A DNA stretch of 52,685 nucleotides from Firmicutes bacterium UBA4845 (GTDB lineage: Bacteria > Bacillota > Clostridia > Tissierellales > Sedimentibacteraceae), in assembly GCA_002399975.1 (NCBI GenBank), contig DHER01000037.1, positions 1 through 52,685 on the forward strand. Reading direction: 5' to 3'. A program made the translations under genes and the position numbers. Shown here piece by piece: positions 8,367 to 15,970 of the stretch. Positions within the stretch are counted from its first letter, which is position 1, and each line of letters begins with the position of its first letter. Under the pieces are notes generated by a model. That model was not told the DNA's origin. It saw nothing but the letters and a program-made list of their open reading frames with translations, and did no database searches.

Positions 8367-8882
8367 TCAACACTTTACGTCATTACCCAAGGACGTATGT
8401 TTAAATACTTCCATAAAAGCAGCAGCGGTAATTATTCCTACAGTTGACTGAACTGCGTTCCCGGGTATCTCACTAATTGTCGATACAAAACTTCCTACCA
8501 TGACAGAACCTACCACATAATAGGCAATTATTTGCCATATGCTGCCAATTACCGCGCCTACGGCCCACTTGTGATTCATACTGTTGGGAAGCCTTTCAAT
8601 AGTAAATCCCATTATCAGTGACATTATTCCTTTAATTATGAATGAAGGCATTGCATAAAAACTATAGCCTCCTATAATATCAGCCAGTGCAGCCCCAATT
8701 GCTGCTGCCCATGCTCCGTCCCTTTTGCCCAACAAAAGCACAGCGATAAATATAAATCCGTCTCCTAAATGAATATATCCATTTGTTACAGGCGAAGGAA
8801 TCCTTATTATAAATGTAGCAACACAAATTAATGCTGCAAATAATGATGCATAGACCATTTCCTTAACTTTCTTATCTTTCAT
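8367..8882 (-). CDS. ECF-type transporter substrate-binding (S) component
   Basis: A 171-residue, six-helix protein of the ECF S-component type, which binds a vitamin or cofactor precursor and delivers it through a shared EcfAA'T energising module, not encoded here. Features that fit are the N-terminal MVYASLFAALICVATF, the Gly-rich HLGDGFIFIAVLLLGKRDGAWAA-type helices and ALADIIGGY. The substrate cannot be assigned. The start at 8882 is chosen because GGTGGTGATG lies directly upstream. The frame extends five codons further. No riboswitch is seen upstream, but a long palindrome is present at 8935-8968. Confidence 0.85.
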   Translation of the reverse strand: MKDKKVKEMVYASLFAALICVATFIIRIPSPVTNGYIHLGDGFIFIAVLLLGKRDGAWAAAIGAALADIIGGYSFYAMPSFIIKGIMSLIMGFTIERLPNSMNHKWAVGAVIGSIWQIIAYYVVGSVMVGSFVSTISEIPGNAVQSTVGIITAAAFMEVFKHTSLGNDVKC

Positions 8883-8934
8883 ATTCATCACCACCATTAT
8901 ATAAAAAACTTATTATTCTTTATCTTAATTATAT

Positions 8935-8968
8935 ATTAAACTGTACTCTTTAAAAGATACAGTTTAAT
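8935..8968 (-). promoter_or_regulatory. 34-bp near-perfect inverted repeat upstream of the ECF gene
   Basis: Arms ATTAAACTGTA and TACAGTTTAAT flank an inner TCTTT/AAAGA pair, so almost the whole 34 bp is palindromic. There is no T-run after it. It lies 53 bp upstream of the ECF S-component start and could be an operator or a leader hairpin. Confidence 0.5.
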
Positions 8969-9010
8969 ACTTTATATAGATGACAAAAGAAAAAATAATT
9001 ACATGAACCA

Positions 9011-9043
9011 CAAAAAATTCTTAGGCACATACCTAAGAATTTT
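9011..9043 (-). terminator. terminator downstream of the SRP RNA
   Basis: Stem AAAATTCTTAGG/CCTAAGAATTTT with a six-base loop, followed on the minus strand by TTTTTTG. It lies about 50 bases past the mature 3' end of the SRP RNA and before the ECF gene. Confidence 0.7.
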
Positions 9044-9093
9044 ATTTTTATTATTTATTAATTTGTTATCTGCTGCCAATATTATAATTTTAA

Positions 9094-9360
9094 TGCCGTG
9101 CACCCTCTTTCGACGTTATATCACAGGCCTGTTCAGTCAGCTGGCTCCAAGCCCGGCACTCTCACGACACACAAAGTTATCTGCTTACTGCTGCTTCCTT
9201 CCGGACCTGACAGGGTTCACAGGACTTTATTGCGCAAGACCGGGTTGTCAACACCACCTAAAAAACCAGGTAGCTACAATATAAGCCTCTGAGAGGGAAT
9301 TCCACCTTGCTACAGCGGATTGCAAGTACAGGGCACCGCTACCTCCCCGTGTAGCACAGC
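9094..9360 (-). ncRNA. ffs: signal recognition particle RNA, large Firmicute type
   Basis: About 267 nt. On the minus strand the domain IV hairpin that binds Ffh (GTCAGGTCCGGAAGGAAGCA) is intact at about 9190-9222. The 5' end has the Alu-domain GGGGAGGTAGCGGTGCCCTG, and the 3' end GGTGCACGGCA closes the long stem. The presence of an Alu domain marks the long Bacillus/Clostridium form. A consensus promoter precedes it and a terminator follows. In many Firmicutes this gene sits beside dnaX. Here dnaX lies 3.3 kb upstream, separated by three genes. Confidence 0.96.
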
Positions 9361-9367
9361 ATAAAGA

Positions 9368-9396
9368 ATGATAACATAAATCAGATTTAGTGTCAA
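9368..9396 (-). promoter_or_regulatory. promoter of the SRP RNA
   Basis: On the minus strand: TTGACA (9391-9396), a 17-bp spacer and TATCAT (9368-9373), placing the start near 9361, exactly at the predicted RNA 5' end. Confidence 0.85.
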
Positions 9397-9506
9397 TGTA
9401 AATTATTTGCAGGATTACAGCTGTTAAAATTTAAATTCTATGGACAGTTGCCAATAAATAAGTTAAAATAATGCTTAATAAATTAAGTTTGAAAGAAGGG
9501 ATTTAA

Positions 9507-10079
9507 TTGAACGCCAATATTACAAAAGAAGAAGCATGGTCATTGCTGAAAGAATACAACAAAGAAGAATTTCATCTGAACCATGCAAAAACAGTAGGAT
9601 TTGTAATGGAGTATTTTGCAAAAAAATTAGGATATGAGGATGAAGCTGAATTCTGGGGAATTGTAGGGATATTGCACGACCTGGATTTTGAAATGTACCC
9701 TGATGAACATTGCATAAAGGCACAGGAAATATTAAAAGAAAAGGGTATCAATGAAAAAATAATTCATGCAGTTGCAAGCCATGGATATGGACTTACGTCG
9801 TCAACGATAAAACCTGAGCACACAATGGAAAAAATATTGTTTGCTGTAGATGAACTAACAGGACTAATCGGTGCGGCGGCACTGATGAGGCCGTCTAAAA
9901 GTGTCTCCGACATGACCGTTAAATCCTTGAAGAAAAAATTTAAATCAACCAGCTTCGCCGCAGGATGTTCAAGAGATGTAATTAAACAGGGGGCAGACAT
10001 GCTTGGATGGAAATTAGACGAATTATTTCAGCAAACTATTCTTGCAATGAGAGAATATGAAAAATTTGCTGCTGCATAG
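9507..10079 (+). CDS. HD-domain phosphohydrolase-like protein
   Basis: A 190-residue protein with a single HD domain: His26 (NHAKTV), the His57-Asp58 pair (GILHDLD), His92 (VASHG) and Asp115 (VDELTGL). Related stand-alone HD proteins hydrolyse nucleotides or other phosphoesters. The substrate is unknown. It starts with TTG preceded by GAAAGAAGGG. It is a single gene, divergent from the SRP RNA and convergent with the acyltransferase. Confidence 0.85.
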   Translation: MNANITKEEAWSLLKEYNKEEFHLNHAKTVGFVMEYFAKKLGYEDEAEFWGIVGILHDLDFEMYPDEHCIKAQEILKEKGINEKIIHAVASHGYGLTSSTIKPEHTMEKILFAVDELTGLIGAAALMRPSKSVSDMTVKSLKKKFKSTSFAAGCSRDVIKQGADMLGWKLDELFQQTILAMREYEKFAAA

Positions 10080-10105
10080 AATACGCAACAACAAATCACA
10101 CATAA

Positions 10106-11170
10106 TTAATTTTTGCCGGCTGCCAATGCAGCCTTTTTGTGTTTTTTGATTTTATTTTTGACTGCAGTAAATATTAAACAAGATATTACAGTAATCGGTA
10201 TAACCGTTACAAAATAAATCAAAAGTCTCTTAGTTACAGACAATATTCCATGACTGTTTGTATACAAAATTGCCATGGTCAATATCAAGGGATGCATTAA
10301 ATATATATAATACGAAGCTTGTCCAAATAATTTAATAAAACTGTAAATACTTTTTAACATTTTACACATAATTAAGCCCATTCGATATACAAACAGCACT
10401 GAAAAAACAGAAAAAATAAACCAAGAATATATATAAATCGGCAGACCGTAATAAGTCGTAGCTGCATACGCCAATGAAGAAGCAATATATCCTACAACAA
10501 TTAAAACCTTATTTCTTTCTGTCCAGGAAATAAATCTATCATGCTCCATTGTTACATATATTCCAAGCATATAAAAAACCATATACTTTAAAAATATCCT
10601 GTCTGAATTCTCAAATGTCATATATCTCGCACATAATGCCGTAATTACTCCGGAAGCAATAAGAATGAGCTCCTTTTTATCCGATTCTTTCAATATTTTA
10701 TAAAATACCGGTCCCACAATATACATTTGCGTAATCATTATAACGAAATAAAGGTGGTAGGACATTTTTCCCCAAAGAACTTTCTCAGTAAAATCGGCAA
10801 TGTTAAATACATATAAACCAAGTTTTATATAAATTGCATAATATATTAAGCACCATACAAAATATGGGACAAGTACTCTGCCGAGCCTTTTTTTAAGGTA
10901 TGGGAAATACTCAAATTTCCTTTTCTTATAGCTGAAAAAGCTCGTAACTCCGCTTAAAAAAGCAAATACAGGAGTAGTAAACTTAAAGCTTCTGTTAATA
11001 ATTAATGTAACTATATGAGGAAAACTCCCCTGAATGTAATCGGTAACACCGTTTGCTGTTATATGCACAACCATTACAGCTAAACAAGCGATAAATCTCA
11101 TATAATCAAGTTCATAAAGCCTGTCTTTTTTTTGTTTATCGGCAATGTTCACGCCTGCAGATTGAATCAT
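10106..11170 (-). CDS. acyltransferase 3 family membrane protein (OafA/YrhL-like)
   Basis: A 354-residue protein with about ten hydrophobic helices. The N-terminal RLYELDYMRFIACLAVMVVHI carries the Arg and His typical of acyltransferase family 3, which transfers acetyl or other acyl groups to surface polysaccharides, peptidoglycan or lipids. The C-terminus is a short Lys-rich tail. The ATG has only a weak binding site (GAAAG). It stands alone between the HD gene (convergent) and yaaL. A 12-bp perfect palindrome lies about 100 bp upstream. Confidence 0.85.
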   Translation of the reverse strand: MIQSAGVNIADKQKKDRLYELDYMRFIACLAVMVVHITANGVTDYIQGSFPHIVTLIINRSFKFTTPVFAFLSGVTSFFSYKKRKFEYFPYLKKRLGRVLVPYFVWCLIYYAIYIKLGLYVFNIADFTEKVLWGKMSYHLYFVIMITQMYIVGPVFYKILKESDKKELILIASGVITALCARYMTFENSDRIFLKYMVFYMLGIYVTMEHDRFISWTERNKVLIVVGYIASSLAYAATTYYGLPIYIYSWFIFSVFSVLFVYRMGLIMCKMLKSIYSFIKLFGQASYYIYLMHPLILTMAILYTNSHGILSVTKRLLIYFVTVIPITVISCLIFTAVKNKIKKHKKAALAAGKN

Positions 11171-11271
11171 TTAATCACACACTTTCTAACCAATATAGTG
11201 TCTAGTTTACCACAATATAAAAATATTTTCAATTGGAAATATTTTATTCCCAACTTTGCTTTATTAATTAA

Positions 11272-11283
11272 ACAAACGTTTGT
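11272..11283. promoter_or_regulatory. perfect palindrome ACAAACGTTTGT upstream of the acyltransferase
   Basis: A 12-bp perfect inverted repeat in the 212-bp gap between the acyltransferase start and yaaL. It resembles operator half-sites of TetR-type repressors, but no regulator is nearby. The rest of the gap is AT-rich and shows no gene. Confidence 0.35.
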
Positions 11284-11382
11284 AGTTAAAGTATATTATA
11301 TGAAAACTAATTTGTCACAAAGCAATTTTATGATTAAGGTATAAATAAAGTGTGTTAAAAGAATGAAATAAAGCATTTAAAA

Positions 11383-11640
11383 TTAATTCAAATTTTCATT
11401 TTTAATCTGTCTAAGTAAATAAACATATTTTTTTTCAGCCGCTTTTACATTATAAATTGCGTAATCTACCAAATCCGGTTCAGACACATTTTCAAATATG
11501 TTTTTTGCATCTTCCCATTCTTTTCTGGCATTTTCTAAATTAATATATAATTCATTTTTATCATCTGCATTTTTGGGGTTTTTAAAATTATCTATAATAT
11601 TTTTTAAACTTAATTCCTTATTATTTAAAATACTGCTCAT
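11383..11640 (-). CDS. yaaL: DUF2508 family protein (YaaL-like)
   Basis: An 85-residue, highly charged, predicted helical protein of the DUF2508/YaaL family (ELYINLENARKEWEDAKNIF, DLVDYAIYNVKAAEKKYVYL). Its function is unknown. In Bacillus it also follows recR, and the same order here supports the call. The ATG is preceded by TAGGAGGTTTTTTCT. It begins about 80 bases after recR. The Bacillus neighbour bofA is not present. Confidence 0.85.
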   Translation of the reverse strand: MSSILNNKELSLKNIIDNFKNPKNADDKNELYINLENARKEWEDAKNIFENVSEPDLVDYAIYNVKAAEKKYVYLLRQIKNENLN

Positions 11641-11721
11641 AGAAAAAACCTCCTATCTATATTATTATAGACACAAGGTTCCTTTTTATTCATAGTATTC
11701 CAAAAAATAATTCAAATATTT

Positions 11722-12318
11722 TTACATTTCTCTCCTGCCTTCCAAGGCTCTCATGAGTGTAACCTCATCGGCATATTCTATATCACCGCCTACAGGGATT
11801 CCATGGGCTATACGGGTAGTTTTAATACCAATGGGCTTTATTAGACGTGATATGTAAACTGCCGTTGCTTCTCCTTCAATAGTAGGATTAGTAGCCAGTA
11901 TTACTTCCGACACATCTGTATTAAGCCTCGTAATCAGGTTCTTAATATTAATATCATCCGGTCCTATTCCGTCAAGAGGCGCTATCGTACCGTGGAGTAC
12001 ATGGTAAACACCCTTGTACTCCTTGGTACGTTCCATAGCTGAAATATCACGTACATCCTCAACAACACATATGATTGAATGGTCTCTTCTCACATTACCG
12101 CAGATATTACAGGTGTCACTTTCTGTATAATTCCCACATATTTTGCAACATTTTGTAAGTTTTTTTGCATTTACAATTGCTTTTGCAAGTTCTGTCACAT
12201 CACTGCCCTTCATGTCCAAAATATGAAAGGCAAGACGCTGAGCCGACTTCCTTCCTATTCCCGGAAGTCTTGCAAGCTCTTCTATTAATTTTGTAATTGG
12301 CGGTGTATATTGCTCCAT
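11722..12318 (-). CDS. recR: recombination mediator protein RecR
   Basis: RecR (198 residues, the usual length) acts with RecO and RecF to load RecA on gapped DNA. The order is an N-terminal helix-hairpin-helix (LARLPGIGRKSAQRLAFHIL), a Cys4 zinc finger (Cys57/58, Cys61, Cys70, Cys73), and a Toprim domain (CVVEDVRDISAMERT). The C-terminus carries the typical IARGIPVGGDIEYADE-like segment (here IAHGIPVGGDIEYADEVTLM). It starts two bases after the ybaB stop, so translation is probably coupled. Confidence 0.98.
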   Translation of the reverse strand: MEQYTPPITKLIEELARLPGIGRKSAQRLAFHILDMKGSDVTELAKAIVNAKKLTKCCKICGNYTESDTCNICGNVRRDHSIICVVEDVRDISAMERTKEYKGVYHVLHGTIAPLDGIGPDDINIKNLITRLNTDVSEVILATNPTIEGEATAVYISRLIKPIGIKTTRIAHGIPVGGDIEYADEVTLMRALEGRREM

Positions 12319-12320
12319 TA

Positions 12321-12674
12321 TTACAGCCCCGGAATATTTAATCCGCCAGTAACTTTTTTCATTTCATTTTCAGTCATTTCATCTGCTTTCCTAAATGCTT
12401 CGTTAATAGCAGCCACTATCATATCTTCAAGCATTTCCACATCATCTTTATCCACTACCTCCGGATTTATTTTAACTTCTGTCAAAGCTTTTTTTCCTGT
12501 TACTTTAACTTTAATCGCTCCACCGCCTGCAGTTGCTTCAACTTCTTTTTGCTCAAGTTCTTTCTGCATATCTTCCATTTGTTTTTGCATTTTTTGAACC
12601 TGTTTCATCATATTACCTTTATTCATATTTCCGCCGCCGGGTATTCCCATCGGCATTCTTCTGCCTTTGCTCAT
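12321..12674 (-). CDS. ybaB: YbaB/EbfC family nucleoid-associated protein
   Basis: A 117-residue DNA-binding protein of the YbaB/EbfC family. It has a Met/Gly-rich N-terminus, then the helix MMKQVQKMQKQMEDMQKELE, and the typical GAIKVKVTGKKALTEVKINPEVV core strand region. Family members bind DNA as dimers and are nearly always encoded between dnaX and recR, as here. AGGAGGATTAAAA precedes the ATG. It starts two bases after the dnaX stop. Confidence 0.96.
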   Translation of the reverse strand: MSKGRRMPMGIPGGGNMNKGNMMKQVQKMQKQMEDMQKELEQKEVEATAGGGAIKVKVTGKKALTEVKINPEVVDKDDVEMLEDMIVAAINEAFRKADEMTENEMKKVTGGLNIPGL

Positions 12675-12676
12675 TT

Positions 12677-14362
12677 TTAATCCTCCTGTTTAAATTCAAC
12701 TATTTCTTCGCCAAATTCTTTTTTTAAACCTTCATATACATCTTCCATTGTCTGTTCAGGCTTATCTGATTTTTTATTTTTTTTTACAACAAATTCAATT
12801 TCACAATCTTCATTTAAAATGCCGCTTAATATTTTTTTGAATTGTAATTTGTTTTTAGGCTGATTTGCAGCATTGATATGAAAAGTAAACTTAGGATCAA
12901 ATTCAAATACGATTTTTTTATTTGATACCTCTTTTAACTTTGATTCCCTGATGATTGCTTGAAGGCCTGCATTTTCACTTCTTACCTTTTTAAGTATAGA
13001 CTGCCATCCATTAGCTATCTCATTTTTGATTTCTTCATCACTTTTGTTTCCGTATGTCCTATTCTTCTCCGTCTCTGGTTCCGAAGTTTGTCGATTCTCG
13101 ACTGTTACAGCATGCTCCTGCATTTTTGTTTCATGTTGAGCAACATCTATAGTTTTTTCAGGTTCATATTTTTTTACAACGGGTTTTCCTGAATTATTAA
13201 TCTTACTGAATCCACTATTTTTAATATTGTTCTCAAGTTCTTCAATTTTTCTTGAAAGTTCTTTTATACTTGAACTGTTCTCAGATCGAAGCAGTTTTAT
13301 CAACTTTGTTTCCAGCATAACTCTTGGATTCAATGCCCTTTTGCATTCCAACTGAGCGTCCGAAAGCTCTTCTATTACATTTACAAGATCATCTACAGGA
13401 ATCTTGCTGCTTGTTTTTTTAAGCTCTTCCGCTTCTTCCTCGGATATTCTAATTATGTTATCAGTTGAACCTGTTGTTTTAACTATAAGCATATTTCTGA
13501 AACACATTATTAGCTCATCTAAGAAAATCGTAATTTCTTTTCCCATATTTAATATATTGTCAACCAGCAGCATTGTATTTTTAATATCTTTGTCAATTAT
13601 GTAATCGGCTGCTTTCGCAACTACCTGATAATTAACTGTTCCAAGCAAATCCATTACAGTTTCGTAATCAATTTTGTCATTAAAAGAAACGCACCTGTCC
13701 AATATGCTTAAAGCGTCTCTCATTGCACCTTCTGAATTGGCCGCTATAAGTTTAAGTGCCTTTTCCTCATATTCTATACCAATTTCGTGGCATATCTTTT
13801 CCATATTTTCTACAATTACAGAGGATTTAATTCTTTTTAAATCAAATCTCTGGCATCTTGACAATATTGTAGCCGGTATTTTCTGAGGTTCGGTAGTTGC
13901 AAGTATAAACAATAAATGATCCGGCGGTTCTTCAAGTGTTTTAAGAAGAGCATTAAAAGCACCTTTGGAAAGCATATGCACCTCATCTATAATGTAGACC
14001 TTATACTTGCTTTTTACAGGCAGAAATTGTACCTTATCTCTCAATTCCCGTATATCTTCAACTCCGTTGTTTGAAGCAGCATCCATTTCAATTACATCCA
14101 TATTAGTCTCGTCCAATATGCTTTTACATATTTCACACTCATTGCATGGATTACCATCATGATTATCAAGACAGTTTACCGCTCTTGAAAATATCTTTGC
14201 CGTAGATGTCTTGCCTGTTCCTCTAATGCCGCTAAAAAGATAGGCATGGGCAATGTTCCCTGTCAATATTTGATTTTTCAGCGTCCTTGTAACATGCTCC
14301 TGACCCAGCACATCATCAAATATTTTAGGACGAAATTTTCTATATATAGCTTGATGCGACAA
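12677..14362 (-). CDS. dnaX: DNA polymerase III subunits gamma/tau
   Basis: The clamp-loader ATPase of the replisome, 561 residues. It has Walker A GIRGTGKTS (about 45-53), a zinc-binding Cys set (CLDNHDGNPCNECEIC), Walker B with DEVH, sensor 1 (LATTEPQKIPATILSRCQRF), and a charged C-terminal tail. I place the start at the TTG at 14362 because the family N-terminus is MSxQAxYRKxRP (here M-SHQAIYRKFRP) and AGGTGAG lies at the right distance. The GTG at 14371 would add SEL and leave too short a spacing. It is the first gene of the dnaX-ybaB-recR-yaaL operon. Confidence 0.96.
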   Translation of the reverse strand: MSHQAIYRKFRPKIFDDVLGQEHVTRTLKNQILTGNIAHAYLFSGIRGTGKTSTAKIFSRAVNCLDNHDGNPCNECEICKSILDETNMDVIEMDAASNNGVEDIRELRDKVQFLPVKSKYKVYIIDEVHMLSKGAFNALLKTLEEPPDHLLFILATTEPQKIPATILSRCQRFDLKRIKSSVIVENMEKICHEIGIEYEEKALKLIAANSEGAMRDALSILDRCVSFNDKIDYETVMDLLGTVNYQVVAKAADYIIDKDIKNTMLLVDNILNMGKEITIFLDELIMCFRNMLIVKTTGSTDNIIRISEEEAEELKKTSSKIPVDDLVNVIEELSDAQLECKRALNPRVMLETKLIKLLRSENSSSIKELSRKIEELENNIKNSGFSKINNSGKPVVKKYEPEKTIDVAQHETKMQEHAVTVENRQTSEPETEKNRTYGNKSDEEIKNEIANGWQSILKKVRSENAGLQAIIRESKLKEVSNKKIVFEFDPKFTFHINAANQPKNKLQFKKILSGILNEDCEIEFVVKKNKKSDKPEQTMEDVYEGLKKEFGEEIVEFKQED

Positions 14363-14426
14363 CTCGCTCACCTGACCTTGCGGTAATTTTTATTAATTAT
14401 AGCACATTCTTTTTTATAAGGCAATC

Positions 14427-14447
14427 AAAAAGCACTCTTATGAGTGC
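14427..14447 (-). terminator. terminator after the 31-residue membrane peptide
   Basis: Stem GCACTC/GAGTGC with a four-base loop, followed on the minus strand by TTTTTGATT. It lies 14 bases past the stop of the small gene and before dnaX. Confidence 0.75.
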
Positions 14448-14460
14448 CGATGAAATCCAT

Positions 14461-14556
14461 TTATCTATCTATGTAGTACCGAACTGTAATGTAAAGCATA
14501 TAAAATGCTGAACTCGCTATTAACATCAAACATAATAACAATAATATATTATCCAT
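14461..14556 (-). CDS. 31-residue single-pass membrane peptide
   Basis: A short gene with ATG at 14556 and TAA at 14461. It encodes MDNILLLLCLMLIASSAF followed by YMLYITVRYYIDR: one hydrophobic helix and a basic C-terminal end, as in many small bacterial membrane peptides. AGAGGTCGTGATTTTA precedes the ATG and an intrinsic terminator follows the stop, so the gene has its own start and end signals. No family is recognised. It is too short for homology by eye. Its placement upstream of dnaX, but cut off from it by the terminator, suggests an independent unit. Confidence 0.55.
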   Translation of the reverse strand: MDNILLLLCLMLIASSAFYMLYITVRYYIDR

Positions 14557-14788
14557 TAAAATCACGACCTCTGAAATTAGTATTTATATAATAGACGTTT
14601 GTGATAATAAATAAGTTTCATAAATTTAAAAATTTATTTTCATTTTTCGGGCAAATAAACCATCTCCAGTAGATGTATTTTATAGCAAACTTCTTTTTGA
14701 GACTGAATTTAAAAAATAAGATGTACAATCTCTTTCTGTCAGCTGTAATCTATGGTAAAATAAACAATGTCAAAATAAGGAGGAGAAA

Positions 14789-15529
14789 ATGTATATTAAA
14801 CAAATCAGGGACCTGACTGTAATAGATTTTGATGAAAGCAGGTATCTTGGTGTTTCCTGCGATTCCTGCGGCGGGATAGGTCTTAAGGAACAAGATGTTA
14901 TAAAGGCTTCGCCTCAGCTTACAGCTTACCAAACCGGAAAAGTTGCACTTGCCGAGCTCATGAGCATGGGATTTACTCCAATAGTCTTAGCAGATGCTCT
15001 GGCAGTTGAAATGAACGATACAGGAAAACAACTTATAGAAGGATTTAATTACTTGTTATCAAAACTTAAAACAGCCAAGGTTAAATTGACCGGAAGCACC
15101 GAGGAAAATATCAAAACACTCCAAACTTCAATGGGTGTTACCTGTATAGGTATATGCGACAAAAATAAATTAAAATATAAGAAAACCTCTAAAGGCGATA
15201 TATGCATACTTCTGGGACTACCTCTCGTAGGAAATGATGTTGTAAAATATCCCCACAAAATATTGGATATTGATGATTTTGAAAAACTATTGCTTTGCAA
15301 TTTCATAAAAGAAATGGTACCTGTGGGATCAAAAGGAATAGCTGCAGAACTGGACGGACTGTGTAAATATAACAAACTGAACTTTAAGTTCAGAAAAGAT
15401 ATTTACGTGAATTTAGAAAATTCGGGAGGCCCTTCATGCAGTTGTATTGTTACAGCAGATAAAAAACATGTAAACATAATAAGAAATTTAGTCAACAAGC
15501 CATTTGAGATTTTAGGTAATTTTTATTGA
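14789..15529 (+). CDS. PurM/AIR-synthase-like ATP-binding protein
   Basis: A 246-residue protein with the look of the PurM (AIR synthase/ThiL/HypE) fold N-terminal domain: a Gly-rich acidic start (VSCDSCGGIGLKEQD), then ELMSMGFTPIVLADALAVEM as the conserved helix-strand, and LKLTGSTEEN-like and ICILLGLPLVGNDV segments. The usual second domain is shortened. Such proteins use ATP to phosphorylate or activate small molecules. One candidate is an alpha-ribazole kinase (CblS) used in B12 salvage, but I cannot confirm it. The ATG follows AAGGAGGAGAAA. It is a single gene, convergent with rpmE. Confidence 0.6.
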   Translation: MYIKQIRDLTVIDFDESRYLGVSCDSCGGIGLKEQDVIKASPQLTAYQTGKVALAELMSMGFTPIVLADALAVEMNDTGKQLIEGFNYLLSKLKTAKVKLTGSTEENIKTLQTSMGVTCIGICDKNKLKYKKTSKGDICILLGLPLVGNDVVKYPHKILDIDDFEKLLLCNFIKEMVPVGSKGIAAELDGLCKYNKLNFKFRKDIYVNLENSGGPSCSCIVTADKKHVNIIRNLVNKPFEILGNFY

Positions 15530-15560
15530 TCATCCGAAGATTGGATATTTTTTATAATAT

Positions 15561-15606
15561 AAAAACAAAAAGAGCAAGCCTTGCACTATGATGCAAAAAG
15601 TTTGCC
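15561..15606 (-). terminator. terminator of the rho-rpmE unit
   Basis: On the minus strand an interrupted hairpin (outer GCAA/TTGC, inner TTGCA/TGCAA) is followed by TCTTTTTGTTTTT, about 30 bases after the rpmE stop. Confidence 0.6.
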
Positions 15607-15636
15607 CAAAAATTGTCCAAAATTACTTTTGGAAAA

Positions 15637-15837
15637 TTAATCCATGCCGTATTTCTTTTTAAATCTGTCAACTCTTCCGCCTTTGTCAACATACTTTTGT
15701 TTTCCTGTAAAGAAAGGATGGCATTTTGAACATATATCAACTTTGATTTCGTCCAATACTGAACCGGTCTCAAATGTATTACCGCATGCACATTTAACAG
15801 TAACAGTTTTATAATCTGGATGTATTCCCTTTTTCAT
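15637..15837 (-). CDS. rpmE: 50S ribosomal protein L31 (zinc-binding form)
   Basis: A 66-residue L31. It carries the zinc-binding CxC and CxxC pairs (Cys16, Cys18, Cys36, Cys39), so this is the C+ form, which can be replaced by a C- paralogue under zinc shortage. MKKGIHPDYK is the typical N-terminus. The start at 15837 is chosen because AGAGGTGAACAGT precedes it. The longer reading from GTG would begin inside that site. It lies downstream of rho, as in Bacillus. Confidence 0.98.
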   Translation of the reverse strand: MKKGIHPDYKTVTVKCACGNTFETGSVLDEIKVDICSKCHPFFTGKQKYVDKGGRVDRFKKKYGMD

Positions 15838-15970
15838 ACTGTTCACCTCTTTCTTATCTATATTAATTAATTAGTATCAATTCATTTTACGATTATATCA
15901 CAAGGAAAAATATATTACAATGTATTTTTCATATTTTTTTATTTCCCGCTAAAGAACCTAAAATCTTATT

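Noticed and set aside
9003..9292. Two plus-strand open frames of 64-93 codons.
   Set aside because: They run antisense through the SRP RNA and have no binding site.
12677..14362. Programmed frameshift in dnaX that would give a short gamma form.
   Set aside because: A-runs exist, but I could not identify a slippery site with the needed downstream stop and hairpin.
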